35,418 nucleotides of DNA from a virus: positions 1-35,418 of IMG/VR virus record IMGVR_UViG_3300047378_000175; one strand, written 5' to 3'. Both the position numbers and the translations under genes were made by a program. The notes beneath the pieces are model-generated. The model did not search any database, was not told the origin of the DNA, and was given only the letters and a program-made list of their open reading frames with translations. Below are positions 1 through 8,659 of this stretch, in pieces. How positions within the stretch are numbered: the first letter of the stretch is position 1; every line of letters begins with the position of its first letter.

Positions 1-175
1 CTTCTTCTAGTAGTTCTATATTGCCTTTTGCTAATGTAGATTCTTTGGTAAACCTTTCAAAGGTGTTGTTCTCTTTTATTGTTACATACTCGCCATCTTG
101 GCTAACCCATAACCCATATATATCTTGTTGGGCAAATGTGAATGTACTAAGTAGTATAAAAAATAGTTTCTTCAT
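1..175 (-). CDS. Secreted lipocalin-like small protein, N-terminal part (cut by window edge)
   Basis: ATG at 173-175 overlaps the stop of the LamG gene as TAATG, and the frame stays open to base 1 (58 codons). The protein starts with Lys-Lys, a hydrophobic core of about ten residues and FAQQ, a typical signal peptide with cleavage after FA. The mature start (GLWVSQDGEYVTIKENNTF) looks like small lipocalin-type beta-barrel proteins common in Bacteroidetes. The function is unknown. I infer that the stopless fragment here and the startless fragment at 35305-35418 are halves of one gene joined across the genome ends. A phage gene with an export signal next to the lysis genes could act in the envelope. 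Confidence 0.6.
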   Translation of the reverse strand, partial: MKKLFFILLSTFTFAQQDIYGLWVSQDGEYVTIKENNTFERFTKESTLAKGNIELLEE

Positions 176-3100
176 TATTTAAATGCCATATATAAGAAAT
201 TATCAGTACCGCTTGCGTTGTGGCTTGCATTGTTAGTTAGAATTTTAAAGGATGTATCTTTGAATTCAAATCTGTTGGATAAAGGGTTTTCTGAATTACT
301 CAAGTTTGCATATAATAAATCATCTGCAAAATCACTACCGCTTCTTACCGAATCATATATTAACCAAGAGTGTCCTGAAACATCAAGTCTTTTAATCATA
401 ATCCAACTCGGTTTAAACCCTGTTGTTATTTCGGGGCCGTTTGTGTTGTTATTGCCCGAATAAGTCCCTATCTTACTATATCCTTCAACTGAATGCCAAC
501 AATAGGCTATATAGTCATTATTGGTTGAATTATCAGCACTACCCCCTGTAAGTGTGAATAAATCCGATGTGGGCAAATCTCCATTCCAAACCTCTTGATT
601 AACAAATGTTGTTGCATCCTCGCTTGTATTAAGTTCAAGGTATTGATATTCGCCACCACTTTGTCCTAATAGTTCAGAAAACACATACCAATTTTTAGTT
701 GAATCTAAAAGTTTAACTATAATTAAGTCGGGAGCAGAAGAAAGTCCGTGTCCTACTGTTGCTCCTGCAGTTGCATTACCTGTATATTTCACAATACTAA
801 AGCCCGCTTCTGTATTAGCAGAAACCATACAATTAGCACCTTGAATAGTACCATCATTATTTTGGACCGCATCGCCTCCGCCTTTCCATACCCAAGCTAC
901 AAATTCGGCATCCTCTGAATAAGTTCCATTGACTGCACCATTTACATTGTAATTTCCTGCAGTAACATCACCAACAGTAAAACCATTAGCATCATAAGAC
1001 TTTAAAGAGTAATTTGTTGATGTGTAGTCATTTTCAGACCCTGTTGTGTCGCTTCTTAATTGCCTTTGTACACCCCTAACAGAGTCGTGCAATGCGTGAT
1101 TATTACCTGATGAACTTCTATTTTTTACCCATACTAAATCAGGTTGGAAACCTACATTAGATATGTAGTGGTCTGTATCGGCATTACCTGTGTACAATAC
1201 AGCCTTAAAGTTAGACGTATCTACTTCAGGTTTTTCGTTGTATAGTTCGGTTACTTGGCTACTTGTAAGGGCAGATGAATAGATGCGTACTTGGTCAATA
1301 CTACCATCAAATGCAAAAGTTGAAACTCCATCCCCACCGACAACTAATGGAGTTGTGTTAGTTACCAAAGAGGTGGACAATACGCTTGTATTTTCTAACG
1401 TTCCATTTATATATATCTTTACTGCACTCGTTGATATTGTGCCAACTATATGTGTCCAATTTCCGAAATCAAGGGCAGTTGTTGCTGTAGCATTTACGCC
1501 ACCACCACTTGTATGAATCACTATTCTTGGGAGTTTACCTGTAGAACTCGGCACATCTAATGTCCATCCACTTGTACTTCCTATATATTTATCTAATATA
1601 CCAGTATAATTTACAAAAGAAGTTGGATTTACCCAAACCGAAAACGAAAGTGTTTGTGCAGAATCTAAAAATCCAGATGGTAATGTTATTTTACTATTAC
1701 TACCATTAAACACCGCTGCTTGACCATATCGCCCAAACCTATACTCAATGTTCGTGTCCGTTCCGTCATTTGTTCCTTTATTATCTTCAGAACTGTTGTC
1801 AAGAGGATAATGTGCTACTGCGGTTGCACCTGAAGGAAAGTCTGCCGTATTAGCAGTTGCAGTATATACACAAGCGGTTTCTCCATCTCCACTATTGTAA
1901 AGAGTATCTACTTCTGTTTGATTTAACCCTTTAGAGAATATTCTCACTTGGTCTATATCGCCATCATAATAAGTACCTGAAGGAGATACTGTATTTCTAT
2001 AACCTATCCCAAATGCAATATTTACAGATAAACTTGCAGTTGCACTCACAGGTGTATGTCCAGTACTATCTATGTATAAAGTAGCATTTGTTCCGTTATA
2101 ACTACCCACAACGTGATGCCAATTACCATCATTTATTGCTCCAGTATGAGTCGCTGAAAATATGCTGCTGCTGCTATTACCTGCACCAAAGGTTACAATA
2201 CCTGTTGATTTATTTATACTTATAAAACACCAACTTGTTCCATCATTCGCAGATACTATGTGTCCACTTCCTACCCCAGTTGATAAAGAAGTATTAATCC
2301 AACAAGAAATGGCTATTTGAGAGAATCCATTAGGATTTAATGTTGTTACTATTTTACTACTACTTCCATTAAACCTTGCACCATAGTTTATTTGTCCTCC
2401 TACTCCGAAGTCAACGTTGGTAGGTGTGCCATCGTAATATCCACTTGCTTCCGAAGCATCGTAGTCCATAGTGTATAAAGCTACACCTGAACCTTCGCTA
2501 AATGGATTGGTATTGGATGCGGTTGATGATGTTTCAGCGTAAAGCGTTGCTACATCTTCTGCACTTATAGCTTTGTCAAAGATTCTTACTTGGTCTATTT
2601 TGCCATCTACTCCATTAGCACCTGAACTATTGCTTGCACCTAAAATATTATCATTATTTTGTGCTTTAATGTTTGAATTTGCTCCTGTATAAGATAACAC
2701 ACCATCTACATAAATTTTAAAAGGATTACCTGCACTAAAAGTAATTACTAAATGATACCACTGATTAGCAGAAAAAGAAATTCCGTGGTCAAAATATCCA
2801 ACACTTCCTATATAAGCTAAATTAATATCAGTTGAAACTGCCCTAAATAAAATTCTATTTTCAAAATCCATTTCAAGAACAGTCTGTATGCCATTTGTGT
2901 CATCTAAATTGAACCATAAAGAAATAGAATGTTCATTTGTATTTAGAATATTATTTGGCAACACAATAGCACTACTACTCCCATTAAACGAAGCAGCCTG
3001 TCCAAACTTTGCACCTGTAGCCGAGTAAGTTACGTTTGTGTCGCTTGTAGCATCATAGTTAGTTGTAGTATCATCAGCATTACCATCAAGCTGATATAAA

Positions 3101-3222
3101 GCTATGTTGCTACTGAATACATCATTTGCACCAAATGCTTGTACCGAATCAGTTGTACAAGCTGCATCACCAGATGAAGCTACTATACCTCCTGTTGTAA
3201 AAAACTTCTTATTGAAACTCAT
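175..3222 (-). CDS. Large tail adhesin with three LamG domains
   Basis: 1015 residues, the largest protein in the window. Three concanavalin-A/LamG-type domains are visible at about residues 35-230, 245-450 and 460-665. Each starts with a Y-x-LD or YTMD strand, has an FNGSxSxI strand and ends with DG-IDQVRIF/Y followed by an ALYxE/TLYN-type helix. Residues 670-1015 hold a repeated module with P-DLVWVKN, P-DLIIVK and P-SWIMIK strands followed by W/H-x-hydrophobic-D-S-VRG motifs, resembling the DUF7483-type domain of marine phage tail proteins. LamG domains bind glycans, so a receptor-binding or surface-adhesion role at the tail tip is inferred. It is among the last genes of the structural block, 1 nt after the 185-residue gene, and shares TAATG with the secreted-protein gene. 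Confidence 0.85.
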   Translation of the reverse strand: MSFNKKFFTTGGIVASSGDAACTTDSVQAFGANDVFSSNIALYQLDGNADDTTTNYDATSDTNVTYSATGAKFGQAASFNGSSSAIVLPNNILNTNEHSISLWFNLDDTNGIQTVLEMDFENRILFRAVSTDINLAYIGSVGYFDHGISFSANQWYHLVITFSAGNPFKIYVDGVLSYTGANSNIKAQNNDNILGASNSSGANGVDGKIDQVRIFDKAISAEDVATLYAETSSTASNTNPFSEGSGVALYTMDYDASEASGYYDGTPTNVDFGVGGQINYGARFNGSSSKIVTTLNPNGFSQIAISCWINTSLSTGVGSGHIVSANDGTSWCFISINKSTGIVTFGAGNSSSSIFSATHTGAINDGNWHHVVGSYNGTNATLYIDSTGHTPVSATASLSVNIAFGIGYRNTVSPSGTYYDGDIDQVRIFSKGLNQTEVDTLYNSGDGETACVYTATANTADFPSGATAVAHYPLDNSSEDNKGTNDGTDTNIEYRFGRYGQAAVFNGSNSKITLPSGFLDSAQTLSFSVWVNPTSFVNYTGILDKYIGSTSGWTLDVPSSTGKLPRIVIHTSGGGVNATATTALDFGNWTHIVGTISTSAVKIYINGTLENTSVLSTSLVTNTTPLVVGGDGVSTFAFDGSIDQVRIYSSALTSSQVTELYNEKPEVDTSNFKAVLYTGNADTDHYISNVGFQPDLVWVKNRSSSGNNHALHDSVRGVQRQLRSDTTGSENDYTSTNYSLKSYDANGFTVGDVTAGNYNVNGAVNGTYSEDAEFVAWVWKGGGDAVQNNDGTIQGANCMVSANTEAGFSIVKYTGNATAGATVGHGLSSAPDLIIVKLLDSTKNWYVFSELLGQSGGEYQYLELNTSEDATTFVNQEVWNGDLPTSDLFTLTGGSADNSTNNDYIAYCWHSVEGYSKIGTYSGNNNTNGPEITTGFKPSWIMIKRLDVSGHSWLIYDSVRSGSDFADDLLYANLSNSENPLSNRFEFKDTSFKILTNNASHNASGTDNFLYMAFK

Positions 3223-3223
3223 A

Positions 3224-3781
3224 TTATTCTATTTCGTCAGATGAAGGAAAAAATTGTACTTTGTATTGCAATGCGGTCTTGTAAGACTTCTTAGCATTTA
3301 CCTCAGCTTCTAACCTATCGGCTTCTGTAAGTATTCCTGCTCTTTCTGTTGCAACGTCTGTATCAATATCTATATCCCTCTCTGCTTTTCTAACTACTTG
3401 CCAATCTGTAGGTTCTAATAGTTTACCTGCTTTAGACTTAATCTCTGAGATTTTACTTGCTTTAATGTCGGCAATCTTATATCTCTTTTCGGTTTCGCCT
3501 GTTGGCTCTCCATCTTCTCCGATAACATCTACCTCTTGGCTAAAGTCAACATCAGTAACATCATAGGTCACTACTGAATTAGCTTCGTCAAAATATAAAC
3601 CGCCTTTGGTTTGCGTTTGCTTATCGTAGCTTGGCTTTACAACATCGTAAAACCCCTCGGCTTCTAGAGTTTCTGCAGATGCCTTTCTAAAGTTGAGGAT
3701 TACACTTCCGTCTGACTTAGTGTGTGTAGAAGGTAAGGTTTTATATAATTGTACCTGTCCGTTTTTTACTCTTGCTTTCAT
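3224..3781 (-). CDS. Hypothetical tail-fibre-region protein
   Basis: 185 residues, mostly polar. Residues 1-85 include AEGFYDVVKPSYD and GGLYFDEANSVVTYDV, a pattern I associate with small proteins encoded near tail-fibre genes in many phages. The C-terminal half is charged and helical, with an ERDIDIDTDVATERAG segment. It lies between a fibre-like protein (3784-4527) and the LamG adhesin with gaps of 1-2 nt, so it is surely co-transcribed with them. A fibre assembly chaperone or minor fibre component is possible but unproven. Confidence 0.7.
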   Translation of the reverse strand: MKARVKNGQVQLYKTLPSTHTKSDGSVILNFRKASAETLEAEGFYDVVKPSYDKQTQTKGGLYFDEANSVVTYDVTDVDFSQEVDVIGEDGEPTGETEKRYKIADIKASKISEIKSKAGKLLEPTDWQVVRKAERDIDIDTDVATERAGILTEADRLEAEVNAKKSYKTALQYKVQFFPSSDEIE

Positions 3782-3783
3782 AA

Positions 3784-4527
3784 TTATGCTGTTGTTGAAG
3801 ATGTATAAGTTCCTACTGCAAAGTGATATACTTTGGCTCCTGCTGTATCATCAGTACACATTATCTGGATTATATTATTCGTTGAGCCATCGTAGTTTGT
3901 GCTACCCACCTTGTTAAAGGTAGAGCCTGTTTCCGCAAAGGTTACGATAAAATTGCCGTTTACTATTAAATCAATTACTTGTCCTTGTTGAGCATTTGAC
4001 AATGTGAATATCGAATCAGCATCCATTGCAGCTGTGAAAGTTGCTGCCAAATCAAAATTTAAAGCAAAAGCACTTCCTGTCCCTAGAGGTTCTAGTTCTG
4101 TATAACTTGGATGTAATTGTTGATGGTCTACTCCGTTGTCAGTAATCTGAACGTCATCAGTGTTTACTGTAATTCCAGTACCTGCTCCTACGTTTAGTGT
4201 AGCACTTCCACCTGATTCATTTACTCCTGTTAGACCACCACCTGCGTTTACATCTTCTATGTCAGCTGATACGGCAAAATTAAGTTTACCTGATGTGTCA
4301 TCATAAGTTACTGAGATGTTAGTTTCTGTATTTCCCGAAACCATTGCACCAATTATGTCTTGAATATTTTCGCTAAAATTCAAACCACCTATGTTAAGCG
4401 TGTCTGTATAACTGTCTGCGCTTCCATATATATCATGGAACATTTGTCTAACTTTTACAAAAGCATCCCTGAGCTTATCTCCTTGTCCGCTGTTAGCTGT
4501 TGATACGTTTAAATTTTGTGAAGCCAT
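3784..4527 (-). CDS. Putative tail fibre / structural protein
   Basis: 247 residues, rich in Gly, Ser, Thr, Asn and Asp and poor in Lys. Residues 1-45 look helical (RDAFVKVRQMFHDIYG). The middle holds beta-type repeats such as GGLTGVNESGGSATLNVGAG and TGITVNTDDVQI, a pattern common in trimeric fibre shafts. The C-terminal 100 residues resemble a beta-sandwich (FALNFDLAATFTA, FIVTFAETGSTFNKVG). No enzymatic motif is visible. Position upstream of the LamG adhesin supports a fibre or needle component. Confidence 0.65.
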   Translation of the reverse strand: MASQNLNVSTANSGQGDKLRDAFVKVRQMFHDIYGSADSYTDTLNIGGLNFSENIQDIIGAMVSGNTETNISVTYDDTSGKLNFAVSADIEDVNAGGGLTGVNESGGSATLNVGAGTGITVNTDDVQITDNGVDHQQLHPSYTELEPLGTGSAFALNFDLAATFTAAMDADSIFTLSNAQQGQVIDLIVNGNFIVTFAETGSTFNKVGSTNYDGSTNNIIQIMCTDDTAGAKVYHFAVGTYTSSTTA

Positions 4528-4538
4528 AATTTATTTTT

Positions 4539-4769
4539 TTATTCGAATAATGTTACTAATGTTAAGTCAGCACTTAAATCCATAGAATCTACACTGTATA
4601 ATTGGTTGTCATCTATTGTTAGTGCCAATGTTTCTGTTTGTCCCCCCTGTAAAGAATCTAAAAAGCAATCAGGAGATGAAAAATGAGGAATCGCCTCTGC
4701 TACAGTGAAATCTTCGTTTCCGAACTCTGTAAAGCAGTAAATCTTACCCCAACCTATCGAATTTGCCAT
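4539..4769 (-). CDS. Small acidic virion-region protein
   Basis: 76 residues starting MANSIGWGKIYC. This GWGKIYC opening recurs, from memory, in small proteins of Bacteroidetes phage structural regions. Rich in Asp, Glu, Leu and Thr, with two Cys and no membrane segment. It is followed after 11 nt by the fibre-like gene. Possibly a minor capsid or tail decoration; function unknown. Confidence 0.6.
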   Translation of the reverse strand: MANSIGWGKIYCFTEFGNEDFTVAEAIPHFSSPDCFLDSLQGGQTETLALTIDDNQLYSVDSMDLSADLTLVTLFE

Positions 4770-4871
4770 TTAAATCTTTTCCTTTATAATATAACTATTT
4801 AACTTTATTTCGTTTTCTTTTTTAGGCTTGTAGGTGGTTTTAACCTTAGTCTTCTTTTTTTTATATCCCAT
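4770..4871 (-). CDS. 33-residue Lys-rich peptide
   Basis: Small ORF: ATG at 4869-4871, TAA at 4770-4772. It fits exactly between its neighbours, with 2 nt to the upstream stop at 4874 and abutting the next ATG at 4769. The N-terminal half is very basic (MGYKKKKTKVKTTYKPKK). Such peptides could bind DNA or packaged nucleic acid, but no function is assigned. Exact fit in a tightly packed operon is the main evidence that it is translated. Confidence 0.5.
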   Translation of the reverse strand: MGYKKKKTKVKTTYKPKKENEIKLNSYIIKEKI

Positions 4872-4873
4872 GA

Positions 4874-5377
4874 TTAAAACACCCAACCGTTAAAGAGTGC
4901 ATCCTTATCTGGATATATATCCTCGTTATTGTTAGTGTAGTATTCAGGAAATAAAGACGATGCGTTAAAACTCATGTAATCTATAAATCTATTGGCATAG
5001 TACTCAGCATAATCTCTTTCCTTTGCTATCAATATATCAATCTCCGTTTTCTCTGCTAACTGACTATTCTCACTTGTATGCTTGTATACACCTCCATTAG
5101 CAACTGTATAGGCAGCAAAAGGAAGATATTCACTCATTGCGAAATGGATTAACATAGGCTGAATATAGTCATTGACTAAATTTAAATAGTCTCCTGCCAA
5201 AGTATCTGCAATTATATCAGCACTAATCTTATTGTATAAATCCGTTCCAAGGTAATTTCTAACATGAATCTCTTGGGCTAGTTTAATAAACTGTATAAAC
5301 TTATCAGTATCTACATTACCACTAAGAGCTGTATTCTTTACTAAATCTTGACGTTTTATAAATAAAGCTGTAGCCAT
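4874..5377 (-). CDS. Putative head-tail connector / head completion protein
   Basis: 167 residues, largely alpha-helical. Starts FIKRQDLVKNTALSGNVDTDKF and contains IKLAQEIHVRNYLGTDLY, then helices with IQPMLIHFAMSEYLPF and a C-terminal YANRFIDYM helix. This layout (a short all-helical protein directly after the portal gene, about 170 residues) matches the gp6/gp15-like connector fold, and I associate the sequence with an uncharacterised family found next to portals in Bacteroidetes phages. Its start shares TAATG with the end of the portal gene, implying coupled translation. Assignment is by position and helical pattern only. Confidence 0.6.
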   Translation of the reverse strand: MATALFIKRQDLVKNTALSGNVDTDKFIQFIKLAQEIHVRNYLGTDLYNKISADIIADTLAGDYLNLVNDYIQPMLIHFAMSEYLPFAAYTVANGGVYKHTSENSQLAEKTEIDILIAKERDYAEYYANRFIDYMSFNASSLFPEYYTNNNEDIYPDKDALFNGWVF

Positions 5378-6630
5378 TATTCTTCTTCTGTTTGGGGTTC
5401 AACTTCTGTTTGTTGAGCATCCTTCTTAACACCAGTCTCTTTTTCTATTTCAGACTCAGTAACTGCATTAGTTAAATCGGTGAATTCAAGAGGTTGTAAT
5501 GTCTTAAAGTATATATCTAAATCTATATTGTTGTATTCAAGTATTCTTTCAAACTCATCAAGTATAGTAACCTGCATTGGTCTTATAACAGTATTATCCA
5601 TCAATACTGATGCTGTCTGAAGCTCCTCTGCGTTATTACCAAGACCAGAATTATCTTTAATCCCTACAAGCATTGGAGATACAATCCTATGAGATACCAT
5701 AACTTTTTTCATGGACTCATCAGAAAGGAACTGGTATTGTTGATGGGCATCTGTGAGCTGTACAGGTTCTATAGTAGCAGCTAATTCTTTGCTGTCGTTA
5801 AAAGCTAAAATAAACTTCCCTGCATTAGAACTACCACTAAATTTATTGTAGATAGCTCTTTCTATTTCATCTCTCTGCTCCTTATCTGGGACTCCATTAT
5901 TGAAGTTGATAAGCATCGATGGTGCAAGACCATTCTGAATATTGTTTATATGGTAGTTTGCTATTTCTTCTTCAAGTTCCGCATACTGTAGCCCTCCTTG
6001 ATAATCTACAGGAGAGTAGTAGTAGAAACCTGCTCTATAGGGTCTAATATATAGAATCTCTATGCCTTGGTTTGAAGTGCCAAAAGCAGGAATACGTTTA
6101 GGTTTATCACTTGGCTTTATATTAATCCAGTCAGAAGAATAGTAGTACGCTTTTATCTCACCATCATTAGAGACCTTCTCAGCTCTTAATGTTTCGATTG
6201 GCATGTGTTCTACTTGAACAATCTTACTTCTATCCTTACTGTATATTACTTGAACAGCAGCCTGACCCATCATCTTGTAATCGTAGCATACCTTCTTCAT
6301 ACAATCCTTTCTAAGTAGCTTTTTCATTTCAGCATACTCAGCAGGTTTATCCTCACTGTCTGTGGCATCCAACCCCTTACCATATATCATTTCTGATATT
6401 CCGTTTATAGAAGCATTGTTAGTTGGAGACCCATTGTATCTATCTATTAGATAGTCAAAGTAATCGTTTTCATCTCCATATTCAACCCAATCATTTCTGC
6501 CATTCTCACTGACCTCTGGTCTACTGTAGGATGATAATCCTATGACATGGATAGATTGCTCTACCTTTTTTACTATTGAGTTTACGTTGGCTTTATTTCT
6601 TGCCATTTTGATTGATTTATTCTTACTCAT
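5377..6630 (-). CDS. Portal protein
   Basis: 417 residues, the usual size for a portal. Features include an N-terminal Tyr-rich region (NDYFDYLIDRYNGSPTNNA, about residues 55-75), a YDYKMMGQAAVQVIYSKDRS strand pair, PIETLRAEK, and the long helix region with QYQFLSDESMKKVMVSHRI followed by GIKDNSGLGNNAEEL, typical of portal stem and crown helices. The C-terminus is acidic and Gln/Glu-rich. The portal forms the dodecameric channel for DNA entry and exit and docks the terminase. It lies downstream of the capsid gene and far from the terminase, which is unusual. Start shares bases with its upstream gene (TAATG-type overlap). Confidence 0.85.
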   Translation of the reverse strand: MSKNKSIKMARNKANVNSIVKKVEQSIHVIGLSSYSRPEVSENGRNDWVEYGDENDYFDYLIDRYNGSPTNNASINGISEMIYGKGLDATDSEDKPAEYAEMKKLLRKDCMKKVCYDYKMMGQAAVQVIYSKDRSKIVQVEHMPIETLRAEKVSNDGEIKAYYYSSDWINIKPSDKPKRIPAFGTSNQGIEILYIRPYRAGFYYYSPVDYQGGLQYAELEEEIANYHINNIQNGLAPSMLINFNNGVPDKEQRDEIERAIYNKFSGSSNAGKFILAFNDSKELAATIEPVQLTDAHQQYQFLSDESMKKVMVSHRIVSPMLVGIKDNSGLGNNAEELQTASVLMDNTVIRPMQVTILDEFERILEYNNIDLDIYFKTLQPLEFTDLTNAVTESEIEKETGVKKDAQQTEVEPQTEEE

Positions 6631-6965
6631 TATATAATAACAAAATCATTATCGTAGCTATCTTCCTCTACATATTCTCCAGTATTAGCAAAATACTTAT
6701 CTAAACCAGTTTGGTCAGTGCAGAATATTAAACCTCTATATATCTCCGTAGAGCCATCTTTTACCCTATAGGTGTACTGATTACCCTCTTTGAGTGAGAA
6801 AGTGCCTGTAAGCACCATGTAATCGTCTTCTAAGGTCTTTGAGACACTAATATCAGATGTAGTTCTTGTGGATTTATCTGTTAAGGATAAAGTAGGGGAA
6901 CTGGCATCAGCTCTCGTTACAATCTTTAATGATTGACTATCTGTAGAAGTTGTTAGAATCTCCAT
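6630..6965 (-). CDS. Conserved small structural-region protein
   Basis: 111 residues predicted as a beta-sandwich: SLKIVTRADASSPTLSLTDK, YMVLTGTFSLKEGNQYTYRV, IYRGLIFCTDQ, and an acidic end GEYVEEDSYDNDFVII. Similar small proteins sit beside the portal in many Bacteroidetes phages; none that I know has a proven role. A head decoration or neck component is possible. The gene lies 40 nt after a terminator (7005-7033), so it needs either read-through or its own promoter; a weak TACTTTG box is on the minus strand at 6980-6986. Confidence 0.65.
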   Translation of the reverse strand: MEILTTSTDSQSLKIVTRADASSPTLSLTDKSTRTTSDISVSKTLEDDYMVLTGTFSLKEGNQYTYRVKDGSTEIYRGLIFCTDQTGLDKYFANTGEYVEEDSYDNDFVII

Positions 6966-7004
6966 ACTAAAGTAACATCAAAGTACGATTTTGTTTTGTA
7001 TTAA

Positions 7005-7033
7005 CAAAAAAAAGAGGGCATAAAGCCCTCTCT
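7005..7033 (-). terminator. Rho-independent terminator
   Basis: Minus strand shows AGAGGGC, loop TTTAT, GCCCTCT and then eight T. A 7-bp GC-rich stem with a U-tract directly downstream of the 183-residue structural gene. Probably tunes expression of capsid and tail-tube genes relative to portal and fibre genes. Confidence 0.85.
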
Positions 7034-7058
7034 TTAAATCTACAATATAATGTTAATA

Positions 7059-7610
7059 TTATACTGCTCTTTGTGTAGATTGTGTATCAGTAGCAGAAGT
7101 CATTCCTACGAATGGGTCAGCAGTAGTAGCTCCATCAACAAAATTAGGCATAGTAGTCTCATTTGCAGTAAGAGTCAAGGTATACCCCTGAAGGTCTCCC
7201 ATTGCAGTTCCACTAACCATAGTACCTCCAGTTACTTCAGCACCATGTTCTCTACCTACAAGAAGAAGGCTTCCGTCAAAAGTTTCTAGGAAAACATGAG
7301 GTCTTCCGTATGCCATTAACTTCAATTCCTTATTATCTTCTTTACTTAGTTTGTGTAGCGTTACATTTACTACTTGTTCAAAGAATGTCGTTCCATTCTC
7401 TAAAGAACTTTGAATATTTGTCTCTAAGGAAGAATTACCTTTAACATCGTAAGTGTGATAAGTAAAAGTACCACCCATATCTGTAACTTCATCATTAGAG
7501 CCAACAGTAACAGCTCCCAAGTCTCCGAAATCTACAAAATGAATTTTTCTTATACCACCTACAGCGTCTTTACATGGTTTTAGTCTCCCACCAGTTAAAT
7601 CACAACTCAT
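7059..7610 (-). CDS. Major structural protein, probably tail tube
   Basis: 183 residues beginning MSCDLTGGRLKPCKDAVGG, then IRKIHFVDFGDLGAV, a Ser/Thr-rich strand region, NGTTFFEQVVNVTLHKLS, and a GTAMGDLQGYTLTLTANE turn near residue 140. This MSC-LTGG...C-D-GG signature with AMGDL-GYTLT is recurrent in Bacteroidetes phages as an abundant virion protein. The beta-rich pattern with a central helix fits the tail-tube fold. A head-decoration protein is the alternative. It has a terminator on each side (7629-7665 upstream, 7005-7033 downstream), consistent with independently tuned high expression. Confidence 0.65.
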   Translation of the reverse strand: MSCDLTGGRLKPCKDAVGGIRKIHFVDFGDLGAVTVGSNDEVTDMGGTFTYHTYDVKGNSSLETNIQSSLENGTTFFEQVVNVTLHKLSKEDNKELKLMAYGRPHVFLETFDGSLLLVGREHGAEVTGGTMVSGTAMGDLQGYTLTLTANETTMPNFVDGATTADPFVGMTSATDTQSTQRAV

Positions 7611-7628
7611 ATCTTTTATGTTTTAAAT

Positions 7629-7665
7629 GAAAAAGGGTAGGTAGGCACTTGGCTTACCCACCCTT
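7629..7665 (-). terminator. Terminator after capsid gene
   Basis: Minus-strand arms AAGGGTGGGTAAGCC and GCCTACCTACCCTT pair with one G-T and one mismatch around a 4-nt loop, followed by a short T run. Lies between the capsid gene stop (7686) and the next ATG (7610). A long stem with a weak T-tract could be a partial terminator and 3' stabiliser of the capsid mRNA. Confidence 0.75.
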
Positions 7666-7685
7666 ATTTCTTGGTTAATTATTTA

Positions 7686-8633
7686 TTAGATAGAGTAAAG
7701 TACAATATCTCCACCAATCCCATGCTGAATACCTGCGGTGTATCTCATAACGATTCTTACGTTTTGAGACCCATCAATGTCAGCCATATCGATAACTTTA
7801 ACTTGGTTATGGTCAGATAGTAGACCAGTTCCAAAGAACAAGTTAGATTTCTCAGCAGCAACCATTTTGTTGCTTGGTAGACCTTGTGCCAACTCTACGT
7901 TGATACCGTCAAATGTCAATGCACTTCCGTTGAACCACTGAGTACCTTTGTTGTCAGTACCTGCTGCTCCAACTTGAGAAGCAAATCCACCTAAAGCTCT
8001 CACATAAGCTCTATAAACGTTAGGAGCGACATAAACAGTCAAATCTTCTTTTCCGTATACAGTAGATGGAATTAAATCTACAGTAGCTCCAAGTTCCCCA
8101 ATTACGTTAGCAGCAGTTACAGATGTTTCACTAGTAGTAACATCATTAACGTCAGTATCAGCTCCTAGTGTAGTAAGGAATCCGTCAAATTCTCCTTCTG
8201 TTGCATTAGCACCATTCCAGACAGTTTGCTCTACTTTTTGAGCTACCTTGTCAGCGACATGAGCAATTAAGAAATCAGAGAAACTTGGGGGTAGGTCACT
8301 GTAAGCAGAGTATCCCATTTGAACTGCCTCCCAGTCCGATACAAAATCTTTTTTGCAAAGCTCCAAATTTACTTGAAATTCTTCAGGTTGTAGGATTCTC
8401 TCACTCAAAGTAAGTACTCCTGTTGATTTAGTGAAGTCGCAAGTTGCATCAGCTACGATATCGCCAGATACAGCTTTCTTTAGTACTTCTTTAAATTTTA
8501 CATTGGGTTTAATCGTAATTAGATTATTTGCCAATGTTGAACCACTCAATAGGGCAGCAGAAATATATTTTCCTGCAAACTCCCCTGCATAAGTAGTGGT
8601 TATCGGTGTGGTTAAACTTTCGCCTCCTGCCAT
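7686..8633 (-). CDS. Major capsid protein
   Basis: 315 residues, in the usual size range for an HK97-fold capsid. The N-terminus (MAGGESLTTPITTTYAGEFA) is followed by an E-loop-like region with CDFTKSTGVLTLSERILQPEE, the helix FLIAHVADKVAQKVEQTVWNG (about 124-144), a P-domain strand VAPNVYRAYVRALGG, GINVELAQGLPSNKMVAA, and a terminal QNVRIVMRYTAGIQHGIGGD. This combination is typical of Bacteroidetes phage capsids. The candidate scaffold and protease lie directly upstream in the transcript and a strong hairpin follows. Confidence 0.85.
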   Translation of the reverse strand: MAGGESLTTPITTTYAGEFAGKYISAALLSGSTLANNLITIKPNVKFKEVLKKAVSGDIVADATCDFTKSTGVLTLSERILQPEEFQVNLELCKKDFVSDWEAVQMGYSAYSDLPPSFSDFLIAHVADKVAQKVEQTVWNGANATEGEFDGFLTTLGADTDVNDVTTSETSVTAANVIGELGATVDLIPSTVYGKEDLTVYVAPNVYRAYVRALGGFASQVGAAGTDNKGTQWFNGSALTFDGINVELAQGLPSNKMVAAEKSNLFFGTGLLSDHNQVKVIDMADIDGSQNVRIVMRYTAGIQHGIGGDIVLYSI

Positions 8634-8659
8634 TTTAATTGATTTTAGTTATTTATTAT

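Noticed and set aside
218-463. Plus-strand open frames across the window (for example 218-463, 8835-9089, 10314-10601, 31351-31731)
   Set aside because: All lie opposite strongly supported minus-strand genes and their translations are low complexity or antisense-like. No plus-strand gene has supporting context.
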